DNA of 64,000 bases from Marinimicrobium sp. C6131 (GTDB taxonomy: Bacteria > Pseudomonadota > Gammaproteobacteria > Pseudomonadales > Cellvibrionaceae), in the NCBI RefSeq assembly GCF_026153455.1, contig NZ_CP110629.1, forward strand, positions 2,914,001 through 2,978,000. The letters run 5' to 3'. Positions 51,301-56,973 of the stretch are shown here, piece after piece. The position numbers were made by a program, and so were the translations under genes. Position 1 is the first letter of the stretch. Every line of letters starts with the position of its first letter. The notes below the pieces were generated by a model. The model did not search any database and had not been told where the DNA came from. It saw only the letters and a program-made list of their open reading frames with translations.

Positions 51301-54021
51301 GATCGACTCGACCACCTGTATCCGGGCGTCACCCTCGCCTCCGTGCCAAATCAGGCCTTCGCGGTTGTCCAGCGCAGTGGCGTTCAGCACGAACTGATCG
51401 CTGACGGCCTGAACCTCACCGAACTGATTATCAAGCTGACCATCGACTTCGATCGTCGACGCTGCGCCGGATGACCCAAGTGCACGGATTAATGCCGGTG
51501 CGTCCGAGACGCCGGTATTGTTCAGATCTCCGGAGATGTTAAATGCCAGGCTATCGGCCTCAACCAGACCTTGATGATTGCCGAAATTCCCGGTTACGAC
51601 TGACAGGTCCCTCGAGAAAAGCTCCCCAACCGCGTTGTTCACTTCGGCCGCGGTCAGACTCAGGGCGTGATTTGCGCTGATCTCGCCCTGTTGATTGCTG
51701 AGGACATTATCAATGACCAGCGTTAATGGTTGTGCACCGGATTGGTTGATCAGGCCGGCATCATTGTTCAGCGAACCGGCCGCGATTTGCAGTTCGCCGT
51801 CAAGGCTGTAGATCGACCCGCTGTTGATCAGGCTGTCCTCAATGGCGAGCGCGAGCCCGCCTTCGCCTCTCGCCGCCAAAGCCCCCTCGATATTGCGAAG
51901 CTCTCTGGCCTGCAGCGACAACTCGTTGTCGGACATCAGCCTGCCGTCAGTGTTATCTACCAACCCCAGCACTGTCATATTCAACCGACTCTGAGCGTGT
52001 AGCTGCCCATTGTTGTTGTTCATATCTTCCGTGACTGCCACGAGAATTTCATTGGCACTGAGACTCGCTTGAGTGTTATCCCATCGCGTCACGTCCACAT
52101 CAATTCGATGACTGCCCAAGGCGCCCTGCGTATTATCAAAATCGACCGCCGTCACACCAAGACGCTGATCAGCCCACAGGGTTCCTTTGCGGTTGTTAAA
52201 GTCATTGATTGAAGACAGGCGTAAGGTGTGCTCGGCCCCGATGTATCCAGAATCGTTATCAATGCGGCCCGCAGACAGATCAATAGATCCGGCACTGGCA
52301 AGATAACCATTCTGGTTGAGAAAGCTGTTTTCGATATTGAGCTCAAACAAGCCTTCTCCGAGATGAGAGATTTGACCGTCCCGGTTGTCCAACTGATTGA
52401 GGTTCAAGGTCAGACTATGATCTGAGAAGGCGGTCGCCGACCCACGATTGTCAAGATCACCGGAAACATCGAGGCTTTGCCCTTCGCTCCCGCCAATGGT
52501 GCCACCACTGTTGCTGAGGCTACCGCTCACATCCAGCGCAAGCGCTCCCTCGGACTCGATACGACCATCAGAGTTATTCAGCCGATCGGTTACCGTCACG
52601 GTCGTTGCTTCGCCGCCATGAATGAGGCCAGCCGAGTTGTTCAAACTCAGGGTAGCCAGGGTCAGCTCATCGTAGACGCTGGCGATAACACCACCGGCGT
52701 TATCGGTTTCGCCCGACACCAGTATTTCAAGCGCCTCGTCAGCGATGATTCTTGCACCGTCCCGATTGTCGAGATGGCTTGCTTCCAGCTCAACCGTACC
52801 CTCACTCTGGATCAGCGCCCGATCACCGTTGTTGCCAAGATTTCCTCCCAACAGTTTCAGGGTATCGGAGGACACAATGGATCCGGAATTTTCCAGACGG
52901 CCAGCCGACATCAGTAGCAGGCCGTTTCCTGAGGACTCGCCTGAGTCGCTATAACCGGCAGCGACGGCTCCGGAGTTGGTTATACGCTCAGCCCTGAGAT
53001 CAACCTCCGAGTGACCTAATACTTGATCGCCCGATAGCACCACCTGCGAGCCAGCCTGAACATCAATCCGGTCGGCACTCAGGTTACCGGTCGACACGAC
53101 ATCGGCAGAGCTGGCAATCCGGAGTCGGTTCTGGCTGAATAGGTTATTGACTTCCACCTTGCCCGATTGGTCAATAACCAGGTTACCCGCGTCCGTGGCC
53201 ATATCCCCCGCCAGCCGCACCCCAACACCATGTTCCGTGCCCAGGAGTGTAATCGCGTTGGCGTACATTCCGCCGAGGGCGGAAGAATCCAAAGCAAAAT
53301 CCGGCGCATCGCCTTCAGCCTGAATGGGATCGACACCGCCAGAGGCATAATCGATCTGGTTAGCTCCAGTAAGCATACGCAACCGGTCTGCATGAATATC
53401 GGCATTGATTGCGACCGATCGTGCCAGAATGTCCACGTAGTCGACATTGCTTGCGTTCAGCCCCTCCCCCATGATGGACACATCACCGCGAGTGACGCGG
53501 ATTGCACTGAGTGATCCGTCTTTCATCTCCGGCCGGCCGGTCGCGAGTGTTACCTTGGGGGTATTGATGAAACCGCAACCGTCACAGGTAATACCCCACT
53601 GATTGGCCAATACATACTCGGCCTGATCCCCGGCGATTTCAGTAAAGCCTTCCAACTGACTGCGGTGGCCTCCGGTCACTTCGTTCAGAATAATTTGGGC
53701 CGTACCGTCCCGGAGGTTACGGTTACCGGCGATATAGCCACCCAGTTGGGTATTCACTTCGCTTCGGCTGTTGTTGAGAATGATGCCTTCTTCCGGTACA
53801 TCAAACCGACTGAATTTGTTATGCGAAACCCCTGCCTTTGAGGCCGCGGTAATATTCACAATGTCGACACCGTTCTGAGCACGGTCCAACTGTGCCCTGT
53901 GCTCGGCATTGGCATTCCTGTCTACAATGACTTCTGCCGAGGCCGCGAGAGGTTGTCCCACCATGCACAGAGAGACCGCCCATACAATGAGACGATTGGC
54001 GTAACTGTTGATTCGTTTCAT
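39040..54021 (-). CDS. cdiA: CdiA/FHA-type two-partner secreted giant effector
   Basis: A 4993-residue TpsA exoprotein. Residues 1-30 form a signal peptide; the TPS secretion domain (about 31-290) has LNNSRSEVNTQLGGYIAGN and ANQWGITCDGCGFINT. FHA-1 type beta-helix repeats run to about 3000 (LNNQSG/DNTxG motifs). A Ser/Gln/Glu-rich disordered linker (about 3120-3320) ends in a proline stretch. The conserved mid-region follows (NYLVETNPLLTDYLEFLSSDYLL, RLGDGFYETDLV, LTQDIVWLEEQ), matching the receptor-binding side of CdiA. FHA-2 repeats lie at about 3490-4490. A pretoxin region and a non-VENN C-terminal tip (about 4900-4993) end the protein. The reading frame is intact. Confidence 0.92.
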   Translation of the reverse strand: MKRINSYANRLIVWAVSLCMVGQPLAASAEVIVDRNANAEHRAQLDRAQNGVDIVNITAASKAGVSHNKFSRFDVPEEGIILNNSRSEVNTQLGGYIAGNRNLRDGTAQIILNEVTGGHRSQLEGFTEIAGDQAEYVLANQWGITCDGCGFINTPKVTLATGRPEMKDGSLSAIRVTRGDVSIMGEGLNASNVDYVDILARSVAINADIHADRLRMLTGANQIDYASGGVDPIQAEGDAPDFALDSSALGGMYANAITLLGTEHGVGVRLAGDMATDAGNLVIDQSGKVEVNNLFSQNRLRIASSADVVSTGNLSADRIDVQAGSQVVLSGDQVLGHSEVDLRAERITNSGAVAAGYSDSGESSGNGLLLMSAGRLENSGSIVSSDTLKLLGGNLGNNGDRALIQSEGTVELEASHLDNRDGARIIADEALEILVSGETDNAGGVIASVYDELTLATLSLNNSAGLIHGGEATTVTVTDRLNNSDGRIESEGALALDVSGSLSNSGGTIGGSEGQSLDVSGDLDNRGSATAFSDHSLTLNLNQLDNRDGQISHLGEGLFELNIENSFLNQNGYLASAGSIDLSAGRIDNDSGYIGAEHTLRLSSINDFNNRKGTLWADQRLGVTAVDFDNTQGALGSHRIDVDVTRWDNTQASLSANEILVAVTEDMNNNNGQLHAQSRLNMTVLGLVDNTDGRLMSDNELSLQARELRNIEGALAARGEGGLALAIEDSLINSGSIYSLDGELQIAAGSLNNDAGLINQSGAQPLTLVIDNVLSNQQGEISANHALSLTAAEVNNAVGELFSRDLSVVTGNFGNHQGLVEADSLAFNISGDLNNTGVSDAPALIRALGSSGAASTIEVDGQLDNQFGEVQAVSDQFVLNATALDNREGLIWHGGEGDARIQVVESINNTRGALIGQGAILAQATDINNKEGLIQATDSVDVSAGNEFSNAAGQVTAGSRVNLEFRLLDSTAGQITSNQVTISGSSGNNRGGAVDAGQDLQITTSDWNNTDGWLGASGALELNLSGRLNNQRGELYSESDIRITSEALDNTDGRITAGSQARVNASEVDNSQGELLASGLIVDGGTLVNRGGVIESDTLALTLLTDLINTENGLISVLATDPDALTIASTGVLNNTGGRIQTNADSAQLQASSWLNQGGQILHLGEGELRLGSAIDLDNEEGAIESNGSLNLSATTLNNTGGLIASRLAHLEVEDAFVNERGMLDVVETVTLNTGHLNNVDGTLSASGTEDSHIASDSLDNRRGLIQSNADTLSLTSDETDNTAGTIRHAGTGALIIRADDAGSLNNDGGSVLSNARIDLSVADVTNRQGEFYAPQLAWSGTGLDNTGGLIEAEDLVMALSDSLVNGNQDELAGLITALSGFSLSVGETLNNAGGSLQSSADEMVIAARSLRNESGRILQGGSGTLELDLQDGLDNQSGWVNTNGALRVASGRINNQSGQLLARHSVSLNLTGAEQTGHLDNRQGLIDTSAGLTVQAASIDNRSGTLLSAGSEASELTVDTLFDNRGGQVLSNADQFTLSAETLDNSTDGAGLAGLIQHNGNTLTLEVDKELNNRQGEVLSAGALRLEGAVPSDLTIDNTLGVLASETLAVNAGNLINSGGVLEADILDLALTGNLDNQVHVGTENNTRALISALSGEADSLSLQVGGSLTNSGSVIRSAGADGTITVGGKLVNQEGLVLHTGTGTLRLDLQEVDNRGGRIDSDGALAIAAGSLNNRAGSLVSEHHLDLQIAGQLNNERGEIDSAQSLSIEANDIINRAGVLSAAGEADSTLNATTFDNSGGRAVSNAEQFTIQADELINQTLDGQAGQIHHAGQGVLNLNVSDQLDNSAGELISNSRLMLSGGTQLDNQLGLIYAPEIAALLARLDNTGGTLSGERLDIQLSGDLINGTVGEQRGLIAAMSDMGSAEFRLTADGTIDNQSGTLQTDADSAAIESAALVNDGGRLLHLANGTLDLSADEGGLSNRNGLIVTDGSITADAKALDNQKGEVIAQRDMAVSVAQGSLTNDQGLVSAGGRLILSGGSLSNQDGELFSAGTGDVAWNFTGEVNNAGTILSNAGHFDLSADRLLNKGTLHHSGDRLAVTVAQQLDNDGGELASASELQLTAPELISRNAGTILGERVTLTADRLSNTDYALLEAEQLTLNILELTTNRGDAQLRAYAQAGAQLQLGSDLGTPLVIDNRGGRIETNALDVQLHTAGFMNEGGRLIHAGDGMLQLISGSDWNNQGGAILSNGALSLTAANLDNSAAGTLQSLEGMTLSLSGALDNRDQGLIDTAANLTLEAEQFDNTEGSLFSAGAADSALTVRQSLNNTDGLLLTNGERLTLTLGSLINARVNTETGGVINHAGQGALRLDVSGAVDNDTGELGSAGSMDVEVQGAFNNQVGVLFAAERIGLQANTLDNQSGTVQAGQVSLTATEHLDNDEGGKITALGLAGESEALTLVAGGALTNQAGLIQGVGGSTSLQAQSLDNSTGDILQGDAHDLSVTSDGQLLNRGGAIQSVGSLTLSAAEIVNTQATDGAKATMASGGNLSLSTIGSLNNQGSVISSNQTLELSAESIDNQKGAISAYGNGENRLTATTTLDNTSGSLYFNGGASEQSLQVGDSLLNVDGELAHSGTGNLMITAPRVDNSTLVGRSDAERNPQGALLSSNGRVLFSGLDALLNNGTDTTPPSLISASHIELTGSDANAKVENRFGQLIATGSDSLLVSGFELDNDNGLLYSNGPATLDLNGLSNTGGSLESLTDLTLSLDTFSFGDGELKAQRDLTINTADNLNVLAGSNVSAAGSLYLNVDGFFSNRGDIEANGTLSIQNISGGGRFENSASGTLTGDERLEIEFGDVVNYGIMGSQRVIDLSGGNFRNHETVVAGQNLEGTFGTVDNYKLIFSGDTLQFNGTRANGWGTSIRNRTGADIYAIGDLELKASSVENLSGRIESRSGNIRIEADQLQNKQENIDIIYHDEVEVFRITEGQYPDQYTYVGYETNVDQVNLSGGALLSAGESLDISVGYITNTVSTMSAGENIVFNGFNLSNEALEVYDEKRQVSFPRGEGENEDARTETFTYELYDSYASEILAGGVILGDFTGQVDNVTIREGYDHESNILNEEAGAASPGSVQARSGAAVEQQSAANLDASVESDNYNATAATSGASVEAVESGRGDVTQATHQGADVTADEVNSTQAQTVTSGSAQDSFEGQGRSGEQIASNGESLEVEGSQREGVQVDSSNRDSSSLTDTGAGSDANRPDAPETQTPELAEGGQRDSVPDATEDNNPQPVQPPEPPPAPVASGEDIELAEIYNPADNISLPQDGSLFVISPEPSANYLVETNPLLTDYLEFLSSDYLLERLGVDPADLSKRLGDGFYETDLVREAIWSTRGRRFLTNTDGVAFESDEAQFQYLMDNALAASEDLELRPGVALTAEQASRLTQDIVWLEEQEVDGQQVLVPVYYATTANGTEFNGGGAVIAGAQVQINADGGFNNDGTIAADGQVALRTERDFSNVGRITGGSDITIDAGRITHERVDDLREAVIESRGGDMNLIARTGYIQALSGRISANDLTLRALEGQIENRASLEARGDLVARAKSHIVSVVQTDGEGGRIQAGSDLTLIAEEGDIISRSATERRTGRAGDIVSMAGRADIRAGGNLQMSAGRDIELTASDLTAGGDARLRAERDITLDALETRSADMDGRVSSKRSHITRTTETGHEVTNLSAGGDLALSAGRDLTSRAASLEAGENIDLHAERDTRLLSVTNTRTEELESSYEGSLGRRKSRSEYSETTDVVGTRVQAGGNITVNSRLTDEGQIALKQSRDVQIESGQLVAGGDLVVGAQRDITIEGAEETRHTASQSRKQDWSGLKSRRDWSVQSETGYAGSELAAANDATLVSGRDTDIVGSQVAAGNDLQAQAGVLDDSGSLTLREGMESRRDYQATQKRSPTASLEADDNSVNAFVGNQRERTSSDVTQVRGQGSTLVAGNNVTAHAANDLIIEGSDVAAGNNARLTADNNVLIRAGQTDTSTEQGQRTTRDGLGLTLNHNLGQAKDALENLGQGDNTVSKVSGVLRAADALNNAQPSASAHLGKTTTESGSEQHTQGARASRISAGGNIDVAAGNRAELTGVELDAGDDIQISGTDVVLVPADTTGEQQNSTDFKQTGATLQASTTNASLTAGYAKADSEQSTRTTGQVGNQLTAGGSIALTAENDVLVRGSDFNAGENIDLTAGNNIDLLAGTHTQNSASDSDHESGGAGVNLGSNGVGFTAQAAGGRDRLNREATQHTNSQLTAGNAINLTSGNDTTISGANAEAKHLNVNVGGDLTVASVQDTGSADGRREDYSGSITVGAGVSGGANVGRGETEGSTAWVSNQTSLIGSESVNIQVDGHTQVDGALIANIKNDGTDGGNLNLDTGTLGYTNFEDHDRENSDYASVGFGTGGNAGANAQTSAHESFEGTSGTLDFTSRDKDRQQITRATLGEGNITARDNPDQDLSDLNRDIDTAQEILKDKDETTDVYASTTSVESLKGLTETGEDNTLNQWASNIGSIADPDSYKAMADNAAQLGNADELKSGWEQAKKTLGVTGELPPELDAKNQQLRDQIVRELTEQNDGEVPDNLQLYLDQNGDIAAAEVDGVPVYMDADLEQQFAAELEERSQRQATELALAEESDANIDALSGTLDDVWSNTDQTYFTALGESNQRNRDLGAPDLLTPEEQKNLNDFLGWRAPAIAEHEAQYGARRDMGDMTGEVQDIGLTLLGGASRSILDNTTDIGGLLIDGLARGSYGMPGQLPYGAFGQTPMEVEPIGSNLARELQAWANTHADSSDPNAFSGGYQNDSLKSAMDTVGIVMGTGAMFGVGRAHQAADIGVSLRKPKQAAVDLPSEPITDPSRLLEYKPAPGSARAGQGSGSQADELWIELYGEWSPVGRKGREHSATTKNTRDSDINFYADMERTSNSGRRAEARGKTGEVVDAILDFLDKLEKGG
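40560..43570 (-). repeat. FHA-2 hemagglutinin repeat region of cdiA
   Basis: The encoded residues (about 3484-4487) repeat a unit of roughly 20 residues, with AGNDI/ASGGDLxLxAGRDI, QVxAGGNVxV and DAGDDIQISG patterns. This is the filamentous hemagglutinin repeat that folds as beta-helix and carries the toxin end to the target cell. Its very GC-rich, periodic DNA also creates long open frames on the opposite strand, which I do not regard as genes. Confidence 0.85.
45300..53100 (-). repeat. FHA-1 type repeat region of cdiA
   Basis: The encoded residues (about 300-2900) consist of units of about 20-25 residues built on (L/I)DNxxGxIxSxGxLxLxAxxLxNxxG. The fold is expected to be a long right-handed beta-helix stalk. 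Repeat copies are diverged at DNA level, so the region is not a simple tandem array, but recombination between copies is possible. Confidence 0.85.
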
Positions 54022-54034
54022 GACGCTGCTTCCA

Positions 54035-55723
54035 TTACCAACTGGCCTTCATGGTCACTGAAAATCCAAAATCCTGGTTGTCTTTGCGCTCAAACCGTTC
54101 CGGGGCCTTTACCGGCTCGCTGTAGAACAGCTCCAGATTGATGTATCGGCCGCTGGCGCGCACCCCGACGGTGGCGCCCGCCAGGGTTTCACCACCCGAC
54201 ACTCGCCCCACATCCAGGCCTAAATAGGGAGAAACTGAATAGCGCGAAAAGCGTGTTGAAGGGAAATAGGTCTGACTGATTTCGTTGCGCCAGTAGCCAC
54301 CATTTCCGCCACTGACACCATCTTGCTCAAAGCCCCTTACGGTGTAGCGACTACCCAATGAGAGACTCTCGGCACTGTAGAGTGAGTCGTCTGAGTACTG
54401 GGCGCTCAGCCGGCTGCTCCATTGAGTCCTACCGCCCGGAATTGGGACCGGCAACCAATAAGAGGCATTGACATTCAGTTTTTCGAACGACTCGGTATAA
54501 AAGCTGCTTACTTCACCGGACAGATTGTTATCCAACCCTTTCACGTAAGAAGCCGCCAGCAATAACGTTGCACCCTGTTGAAAGTACCGCTCATGGTTAA
54601 GCGTCAGCTCGGCCGCCCGGTAGCTGACACTACTGGTGTCCAGGCGCACGTCTTCGAGGTAGTTATTATTTTCCTGCTGCTTCAGCAAAAGCTCTGCCGA
54701 GGTTTTACTGCTCTGGCTTCTGTGCAGCGTCCGCTCCAGTGTGAAGCGGTGCGTCTGACTGTCACCGGTGGAACGGAAAGTGCGCGAGGCTCCCTCCACC
54801 AGTGTCAGGTAATCAAACTGATTACCACCGAGTGAGACCAACCAGTACCCGTAGGGTATGGAGGTGTGATAGCCAACGCTTTCGCTGGACTGTTCTGCGC
54901 GGTCGCCCTCAATATTTCTCTGGTAATTCAGGTTCAGGTAGTCGCCATAGCCGGTCAGATTGTTCAGGCTGACGTTAAGCAGGCCCTGACGACGACCGGT
55001 AGACTCCTGCCCGCTGTTATTGACACCAACGTCGACGTTGGTCCATTGGTCCTGATCAACTTTGAGCACGACCACCGTACCGCCCACCTGCTCGCCCGGG
55101 GCGAACTCCACGGTCGCGCGAACACCGGCCAGACGGTTTATCTGGTCAAGCGCCTGCTCAATGGCTCGCAGGTTCAGAATGTCGCCCTCTGCGGAAGGCA
55201 GCAGGGTTGTCGCTATACGCTGTGCAGCGCCCTGGACGTCAAGCGCCTCGATACGCCCCTCAACGACCTGCACGACAAAAAGGCCGTCGGAGAGATCCTG
55301 GGGAGGCAGGTAGGCTCGGCTGGTGACATAGCCCGCTTCCAGGTAGGCCTGGGTGATGGTGCGCACCAGATGATTGATATCGTTTCGGGTCAGGCATCGG
55401 TCCTGGTAAGGAGACGCCCATTGATCCTGTTGTTCTTGGTCGAATCGAGTGACCCCTTTGAGCTGGACGACCTCGACAGGGAAGCACTCCTCGCCAGCGG
55501 AGTCACGCTCCATTTCAGGCGATTCGGGTAATTCGAACGGAGTGAACGTGTGTTCTCGTTGCTGGGCGCGACGCTCCTCTCGCAGTGCGTCCTGACGTTG
55601 ACGTTCGAGCTCCTGCAAACGATTGGAGGTATCTACGGCTCCCTCCTGGGCAGCTACTTCGCCACCGACACCGCCTAGCAACGCGATGATGACTGCCGAC
55701 GCGAGTGCGCGTCCCCACGGCAT
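54035..55723 (-). CDS. cdiB: CdiB/FhaC-type TpsB outer-membrane transporter
   Basis: Starting at the ATG at 55723 (AGGGA eight bases upstream) gives 562 residues. A signal peptide (VIIALLGGVGGEVAAQ) is followed by a coiled-coil/Arg-rich helix (H1 plug) and two POTRA domains (first: FPVEVVQLKGVTRF; second: VVQVVEGRIEALDVQG). The barrel contains the conserved loop motif RYTVRGFEQDG and ends in FSVTMKASW. It exports and folds the effector encoded 13 bases downstream. The order B-A-I is that of enterobacterial CDI loci. Confidence 0.94.
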   Translation of the reverse strand: MPWGRALASAVIIALLGGVGGEVAAQEGAVDTSNRLQELERQRQDALREERRAQQREHTFTPFELPESPEMERDSAGEECFPVEVVQLKGVTRFDQEQQDQWASPYQDRCLTRNDINHLVRTITQAYLEAGYVTSRAYLPPQDLSDGLFVVQVVEGRIEALDVQGAAQRIATTLLPSAEGDILNLRAIEQALDQINRLAGVRATVEFAPGEQVGGTVVVLKVDQDQWTNVDVGVNNSGQESTGRRQGLLNVSLNNLTGYGDYLNLNYQRNIEGDRAEQSSESVGYHTSIPYGYWLVSLGGNQFDYLTLVEGASRTFRSTGDSQTHRFTLERTLHRSQSSKTSAELLLKQQENNNYLEDVRLDTSSVSYRAAELTLNHERYFQQGATLLLAASYVKGLDNNLSGEVSSFYTESFEKLNVNASYWLPVPIPGGRTQWSSRLSAQYSDDSLYSAESLSLGSRYTVRGFEQDGVSGGNGGYWRNEISQTYFPSTRFSRYSVSPYLGLDVGRVSGGETLAGATVGVRASGRYINLELFYSEPVKAPERFERKDNQDFGFSVTMKASW

Positions 55724-55824
55724 AGAACTGTCCCTGACCACCTTTGACCGACTCCCCGCCCTGTTTGATTATTGGTGCTTCCTACGATTTACCTGAATCA
55801 ACCAGACCCCTTAATGTCCAGTTG

Positions 55825-55842
55825 ATTATATGTCGCACATAT
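55825..55842 (-). promoter_or_regulatory. Candidate -10 box and palindrome upstream of cdiB
   Basis: On the minus strand there is a perfect TATAAT (55825-55830). It overlaps a perfect palindrome, ATATGT-CGC-ACATAT (55828-55842). No good -35 is seen at 16-18 bases. This looks like a promoter needing an activator or blocked by a repressor. The coding start is about 105 bases downstream. Confidence 0.45.
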
Positions 55843-55955
55843 CGTCAGGATGTTACCTGTTCCTGAGGGTGGAGGAGAAATAACAACGAGCTATAACGCC
55901 TAAAATGTGAACTCAACCGTTTTTATTGTGTGACAGGATTCACATTATTGAGCGG

Positions 55956-56768
55956 TTAACGCTGACAGTCAGTGCAATACACCGTTGTCCGGTTGTTCAT
56001 CCGGATTTCTTTCAGCGCCTTGCCGCACTGCCTGCAGGGCTCGGCGCCTCGGCCATACACCAGCAACTGCTGTTTGAAGTAGCCCGGCTGCCCATCACCG
56101 CCGACGAAGTCTCTGAGCGTGGTGCCGCCCTGATCAATAGAGCGCTGCAACACAAAACGGATTTGGGCCACCAGGAGCTCGCTCTGCCGCCTGGTGAGCG
56201 TTGAGGTTTTTCGGATCGGTTTAATGCCCGCCATATACAGCGCTTCGTTGGCGTAGATGTTTCCCACCCCCACCACCGTTTTACTGTCCATCAGGAACTG
56301 TTTGATCGGCACCGAGCGCTTGCGGCTGCGTTTGAACAGATACTCAGGGGTGAAGTCTTCATCCAGAGGTTCCGGCCCGAGACTCGCCAACAGGCTGTGC
56401 TCGTAGGGATCCGATTCTACCCAGAGCAGGCAACCAAACCGGCGCGGATCACAGTAGCGCAACACCCGGTTGCCAAACGCAATATCGAAGTGATCGTGAA
56501 AGCGCGGCGGCTCCTCGGGTTTTACGATGCGCAGGCTGCCGGACATCCCCAAGTGAATCAGTGCCGTGCCACTGTCGAATCCCAGCAGCAGGTATTTTCC
56601 CCGGCGATTCACCGCGCGCAGTGTTTGCCCCTGAATGGCGGACGCCAGTGGTTCCGATATTGGCCAACGCAACTTGGGCTGACGGATGGCGACGTCGGTA
56701 ACGGTTCGGCCTTCGATGTGGGGAGCAATACCCCGGCGGGTGGTTTCGACTTCGGGTAGTTCGGGCAT
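55956..56768 (-). CDS. mutM: Formamidopyrimidine-DNA glycosylase
   Basis: A 270-residue repair enzyme that removes 8-oxoguanine and related lesions. The N-terminus is MPELPEVETTRRG, with catalytic Pro2 and Glu3. Lys in RGKYLLLGF and the H2TH motif VGVGNIYANEALYMAGI are present. The C-terminal zinc finger has four cysteines (Cys245, 248, 265, 268). Length and motifs are standard. It marks the return to core genes after the accessory block. Confidence 0.98.
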   Translation of the reverse strand: MPELPEVETTRRGIAPHIEGRTVTDVAIRQPKLRWPISEPLASAIQGQTLRAVNRRGKYLLLGFDSGTALIHLGMSGSLRIVKPEEPPRFHDHFDIAFGNRVLRYCDPRRFGCLLWVESDPYEHSLLASLGPEPLDEDFTPEYLFKRSRKRSVPIKQFLMDSKTVVGVGNIYANEALYMAGIKPIRKTSTLTRRQSELLVAQIRFVLQRSIDQGGTTLRDFVGGDGQPGYFKQQLLVYGRGAEPCRQCGKALKEIRMNNRTTVYCTDCQR

Positions 56769-56870
56769 AGCAATCTGGGGGTTGGGTTTGGGCGGGGTAC
56801 TATAGCATGCTCAGGGGTCGTGTTGACCGGGGGAGGTTTTTGGTATGGCGTGCGCGCTCTGCGGTTGAGT

Positions 56871-56905
56871 GACGGCGGATGCGGCTACGCCTTATCCGCC
56901 CTACG
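56871..56905 (+). repeat. REP-like palindromic repeat (intact copy C)
   Basis: GACGGCGGATGCGGCTACGC runs into CTTATCCGCCCTACG (56891-56905). It is the uninterrupted form of the repeat split by the IS at 28471/29900. It lies between mutM and phoR. Confidence 0.8.
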
Positions 56906-56915
56906 CAACTGGGGT

Positions 56916-56961
56916 GTCGGATTACGCTTCGCTCCGAAGCGTCGGACCGATCCGACCTACG
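56916..56961 (+). repeat. Second palindromic repeat type (GTCGGA...TCCGAC)
   Basis: GTCGGATTACGC (56916-56927) and GATCCGACCTACG (56949-56961) form an extended palindrome. The centre holds TTCGCTCCGAA. It stands directly after copy C and 12 bases before the phoR stop. It may act as a transcript end structure for phoR. Confidence 0.6.
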
Positions 56962-56973
56962 GGACGGTGGCGT

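Noticed and set aside
39320..54021. CRISPR-like periodicity inside cdiA
   Set aside because: The periodic motif is coding, diverged and without constant spacers. It is the FHA beta-helix repeat.
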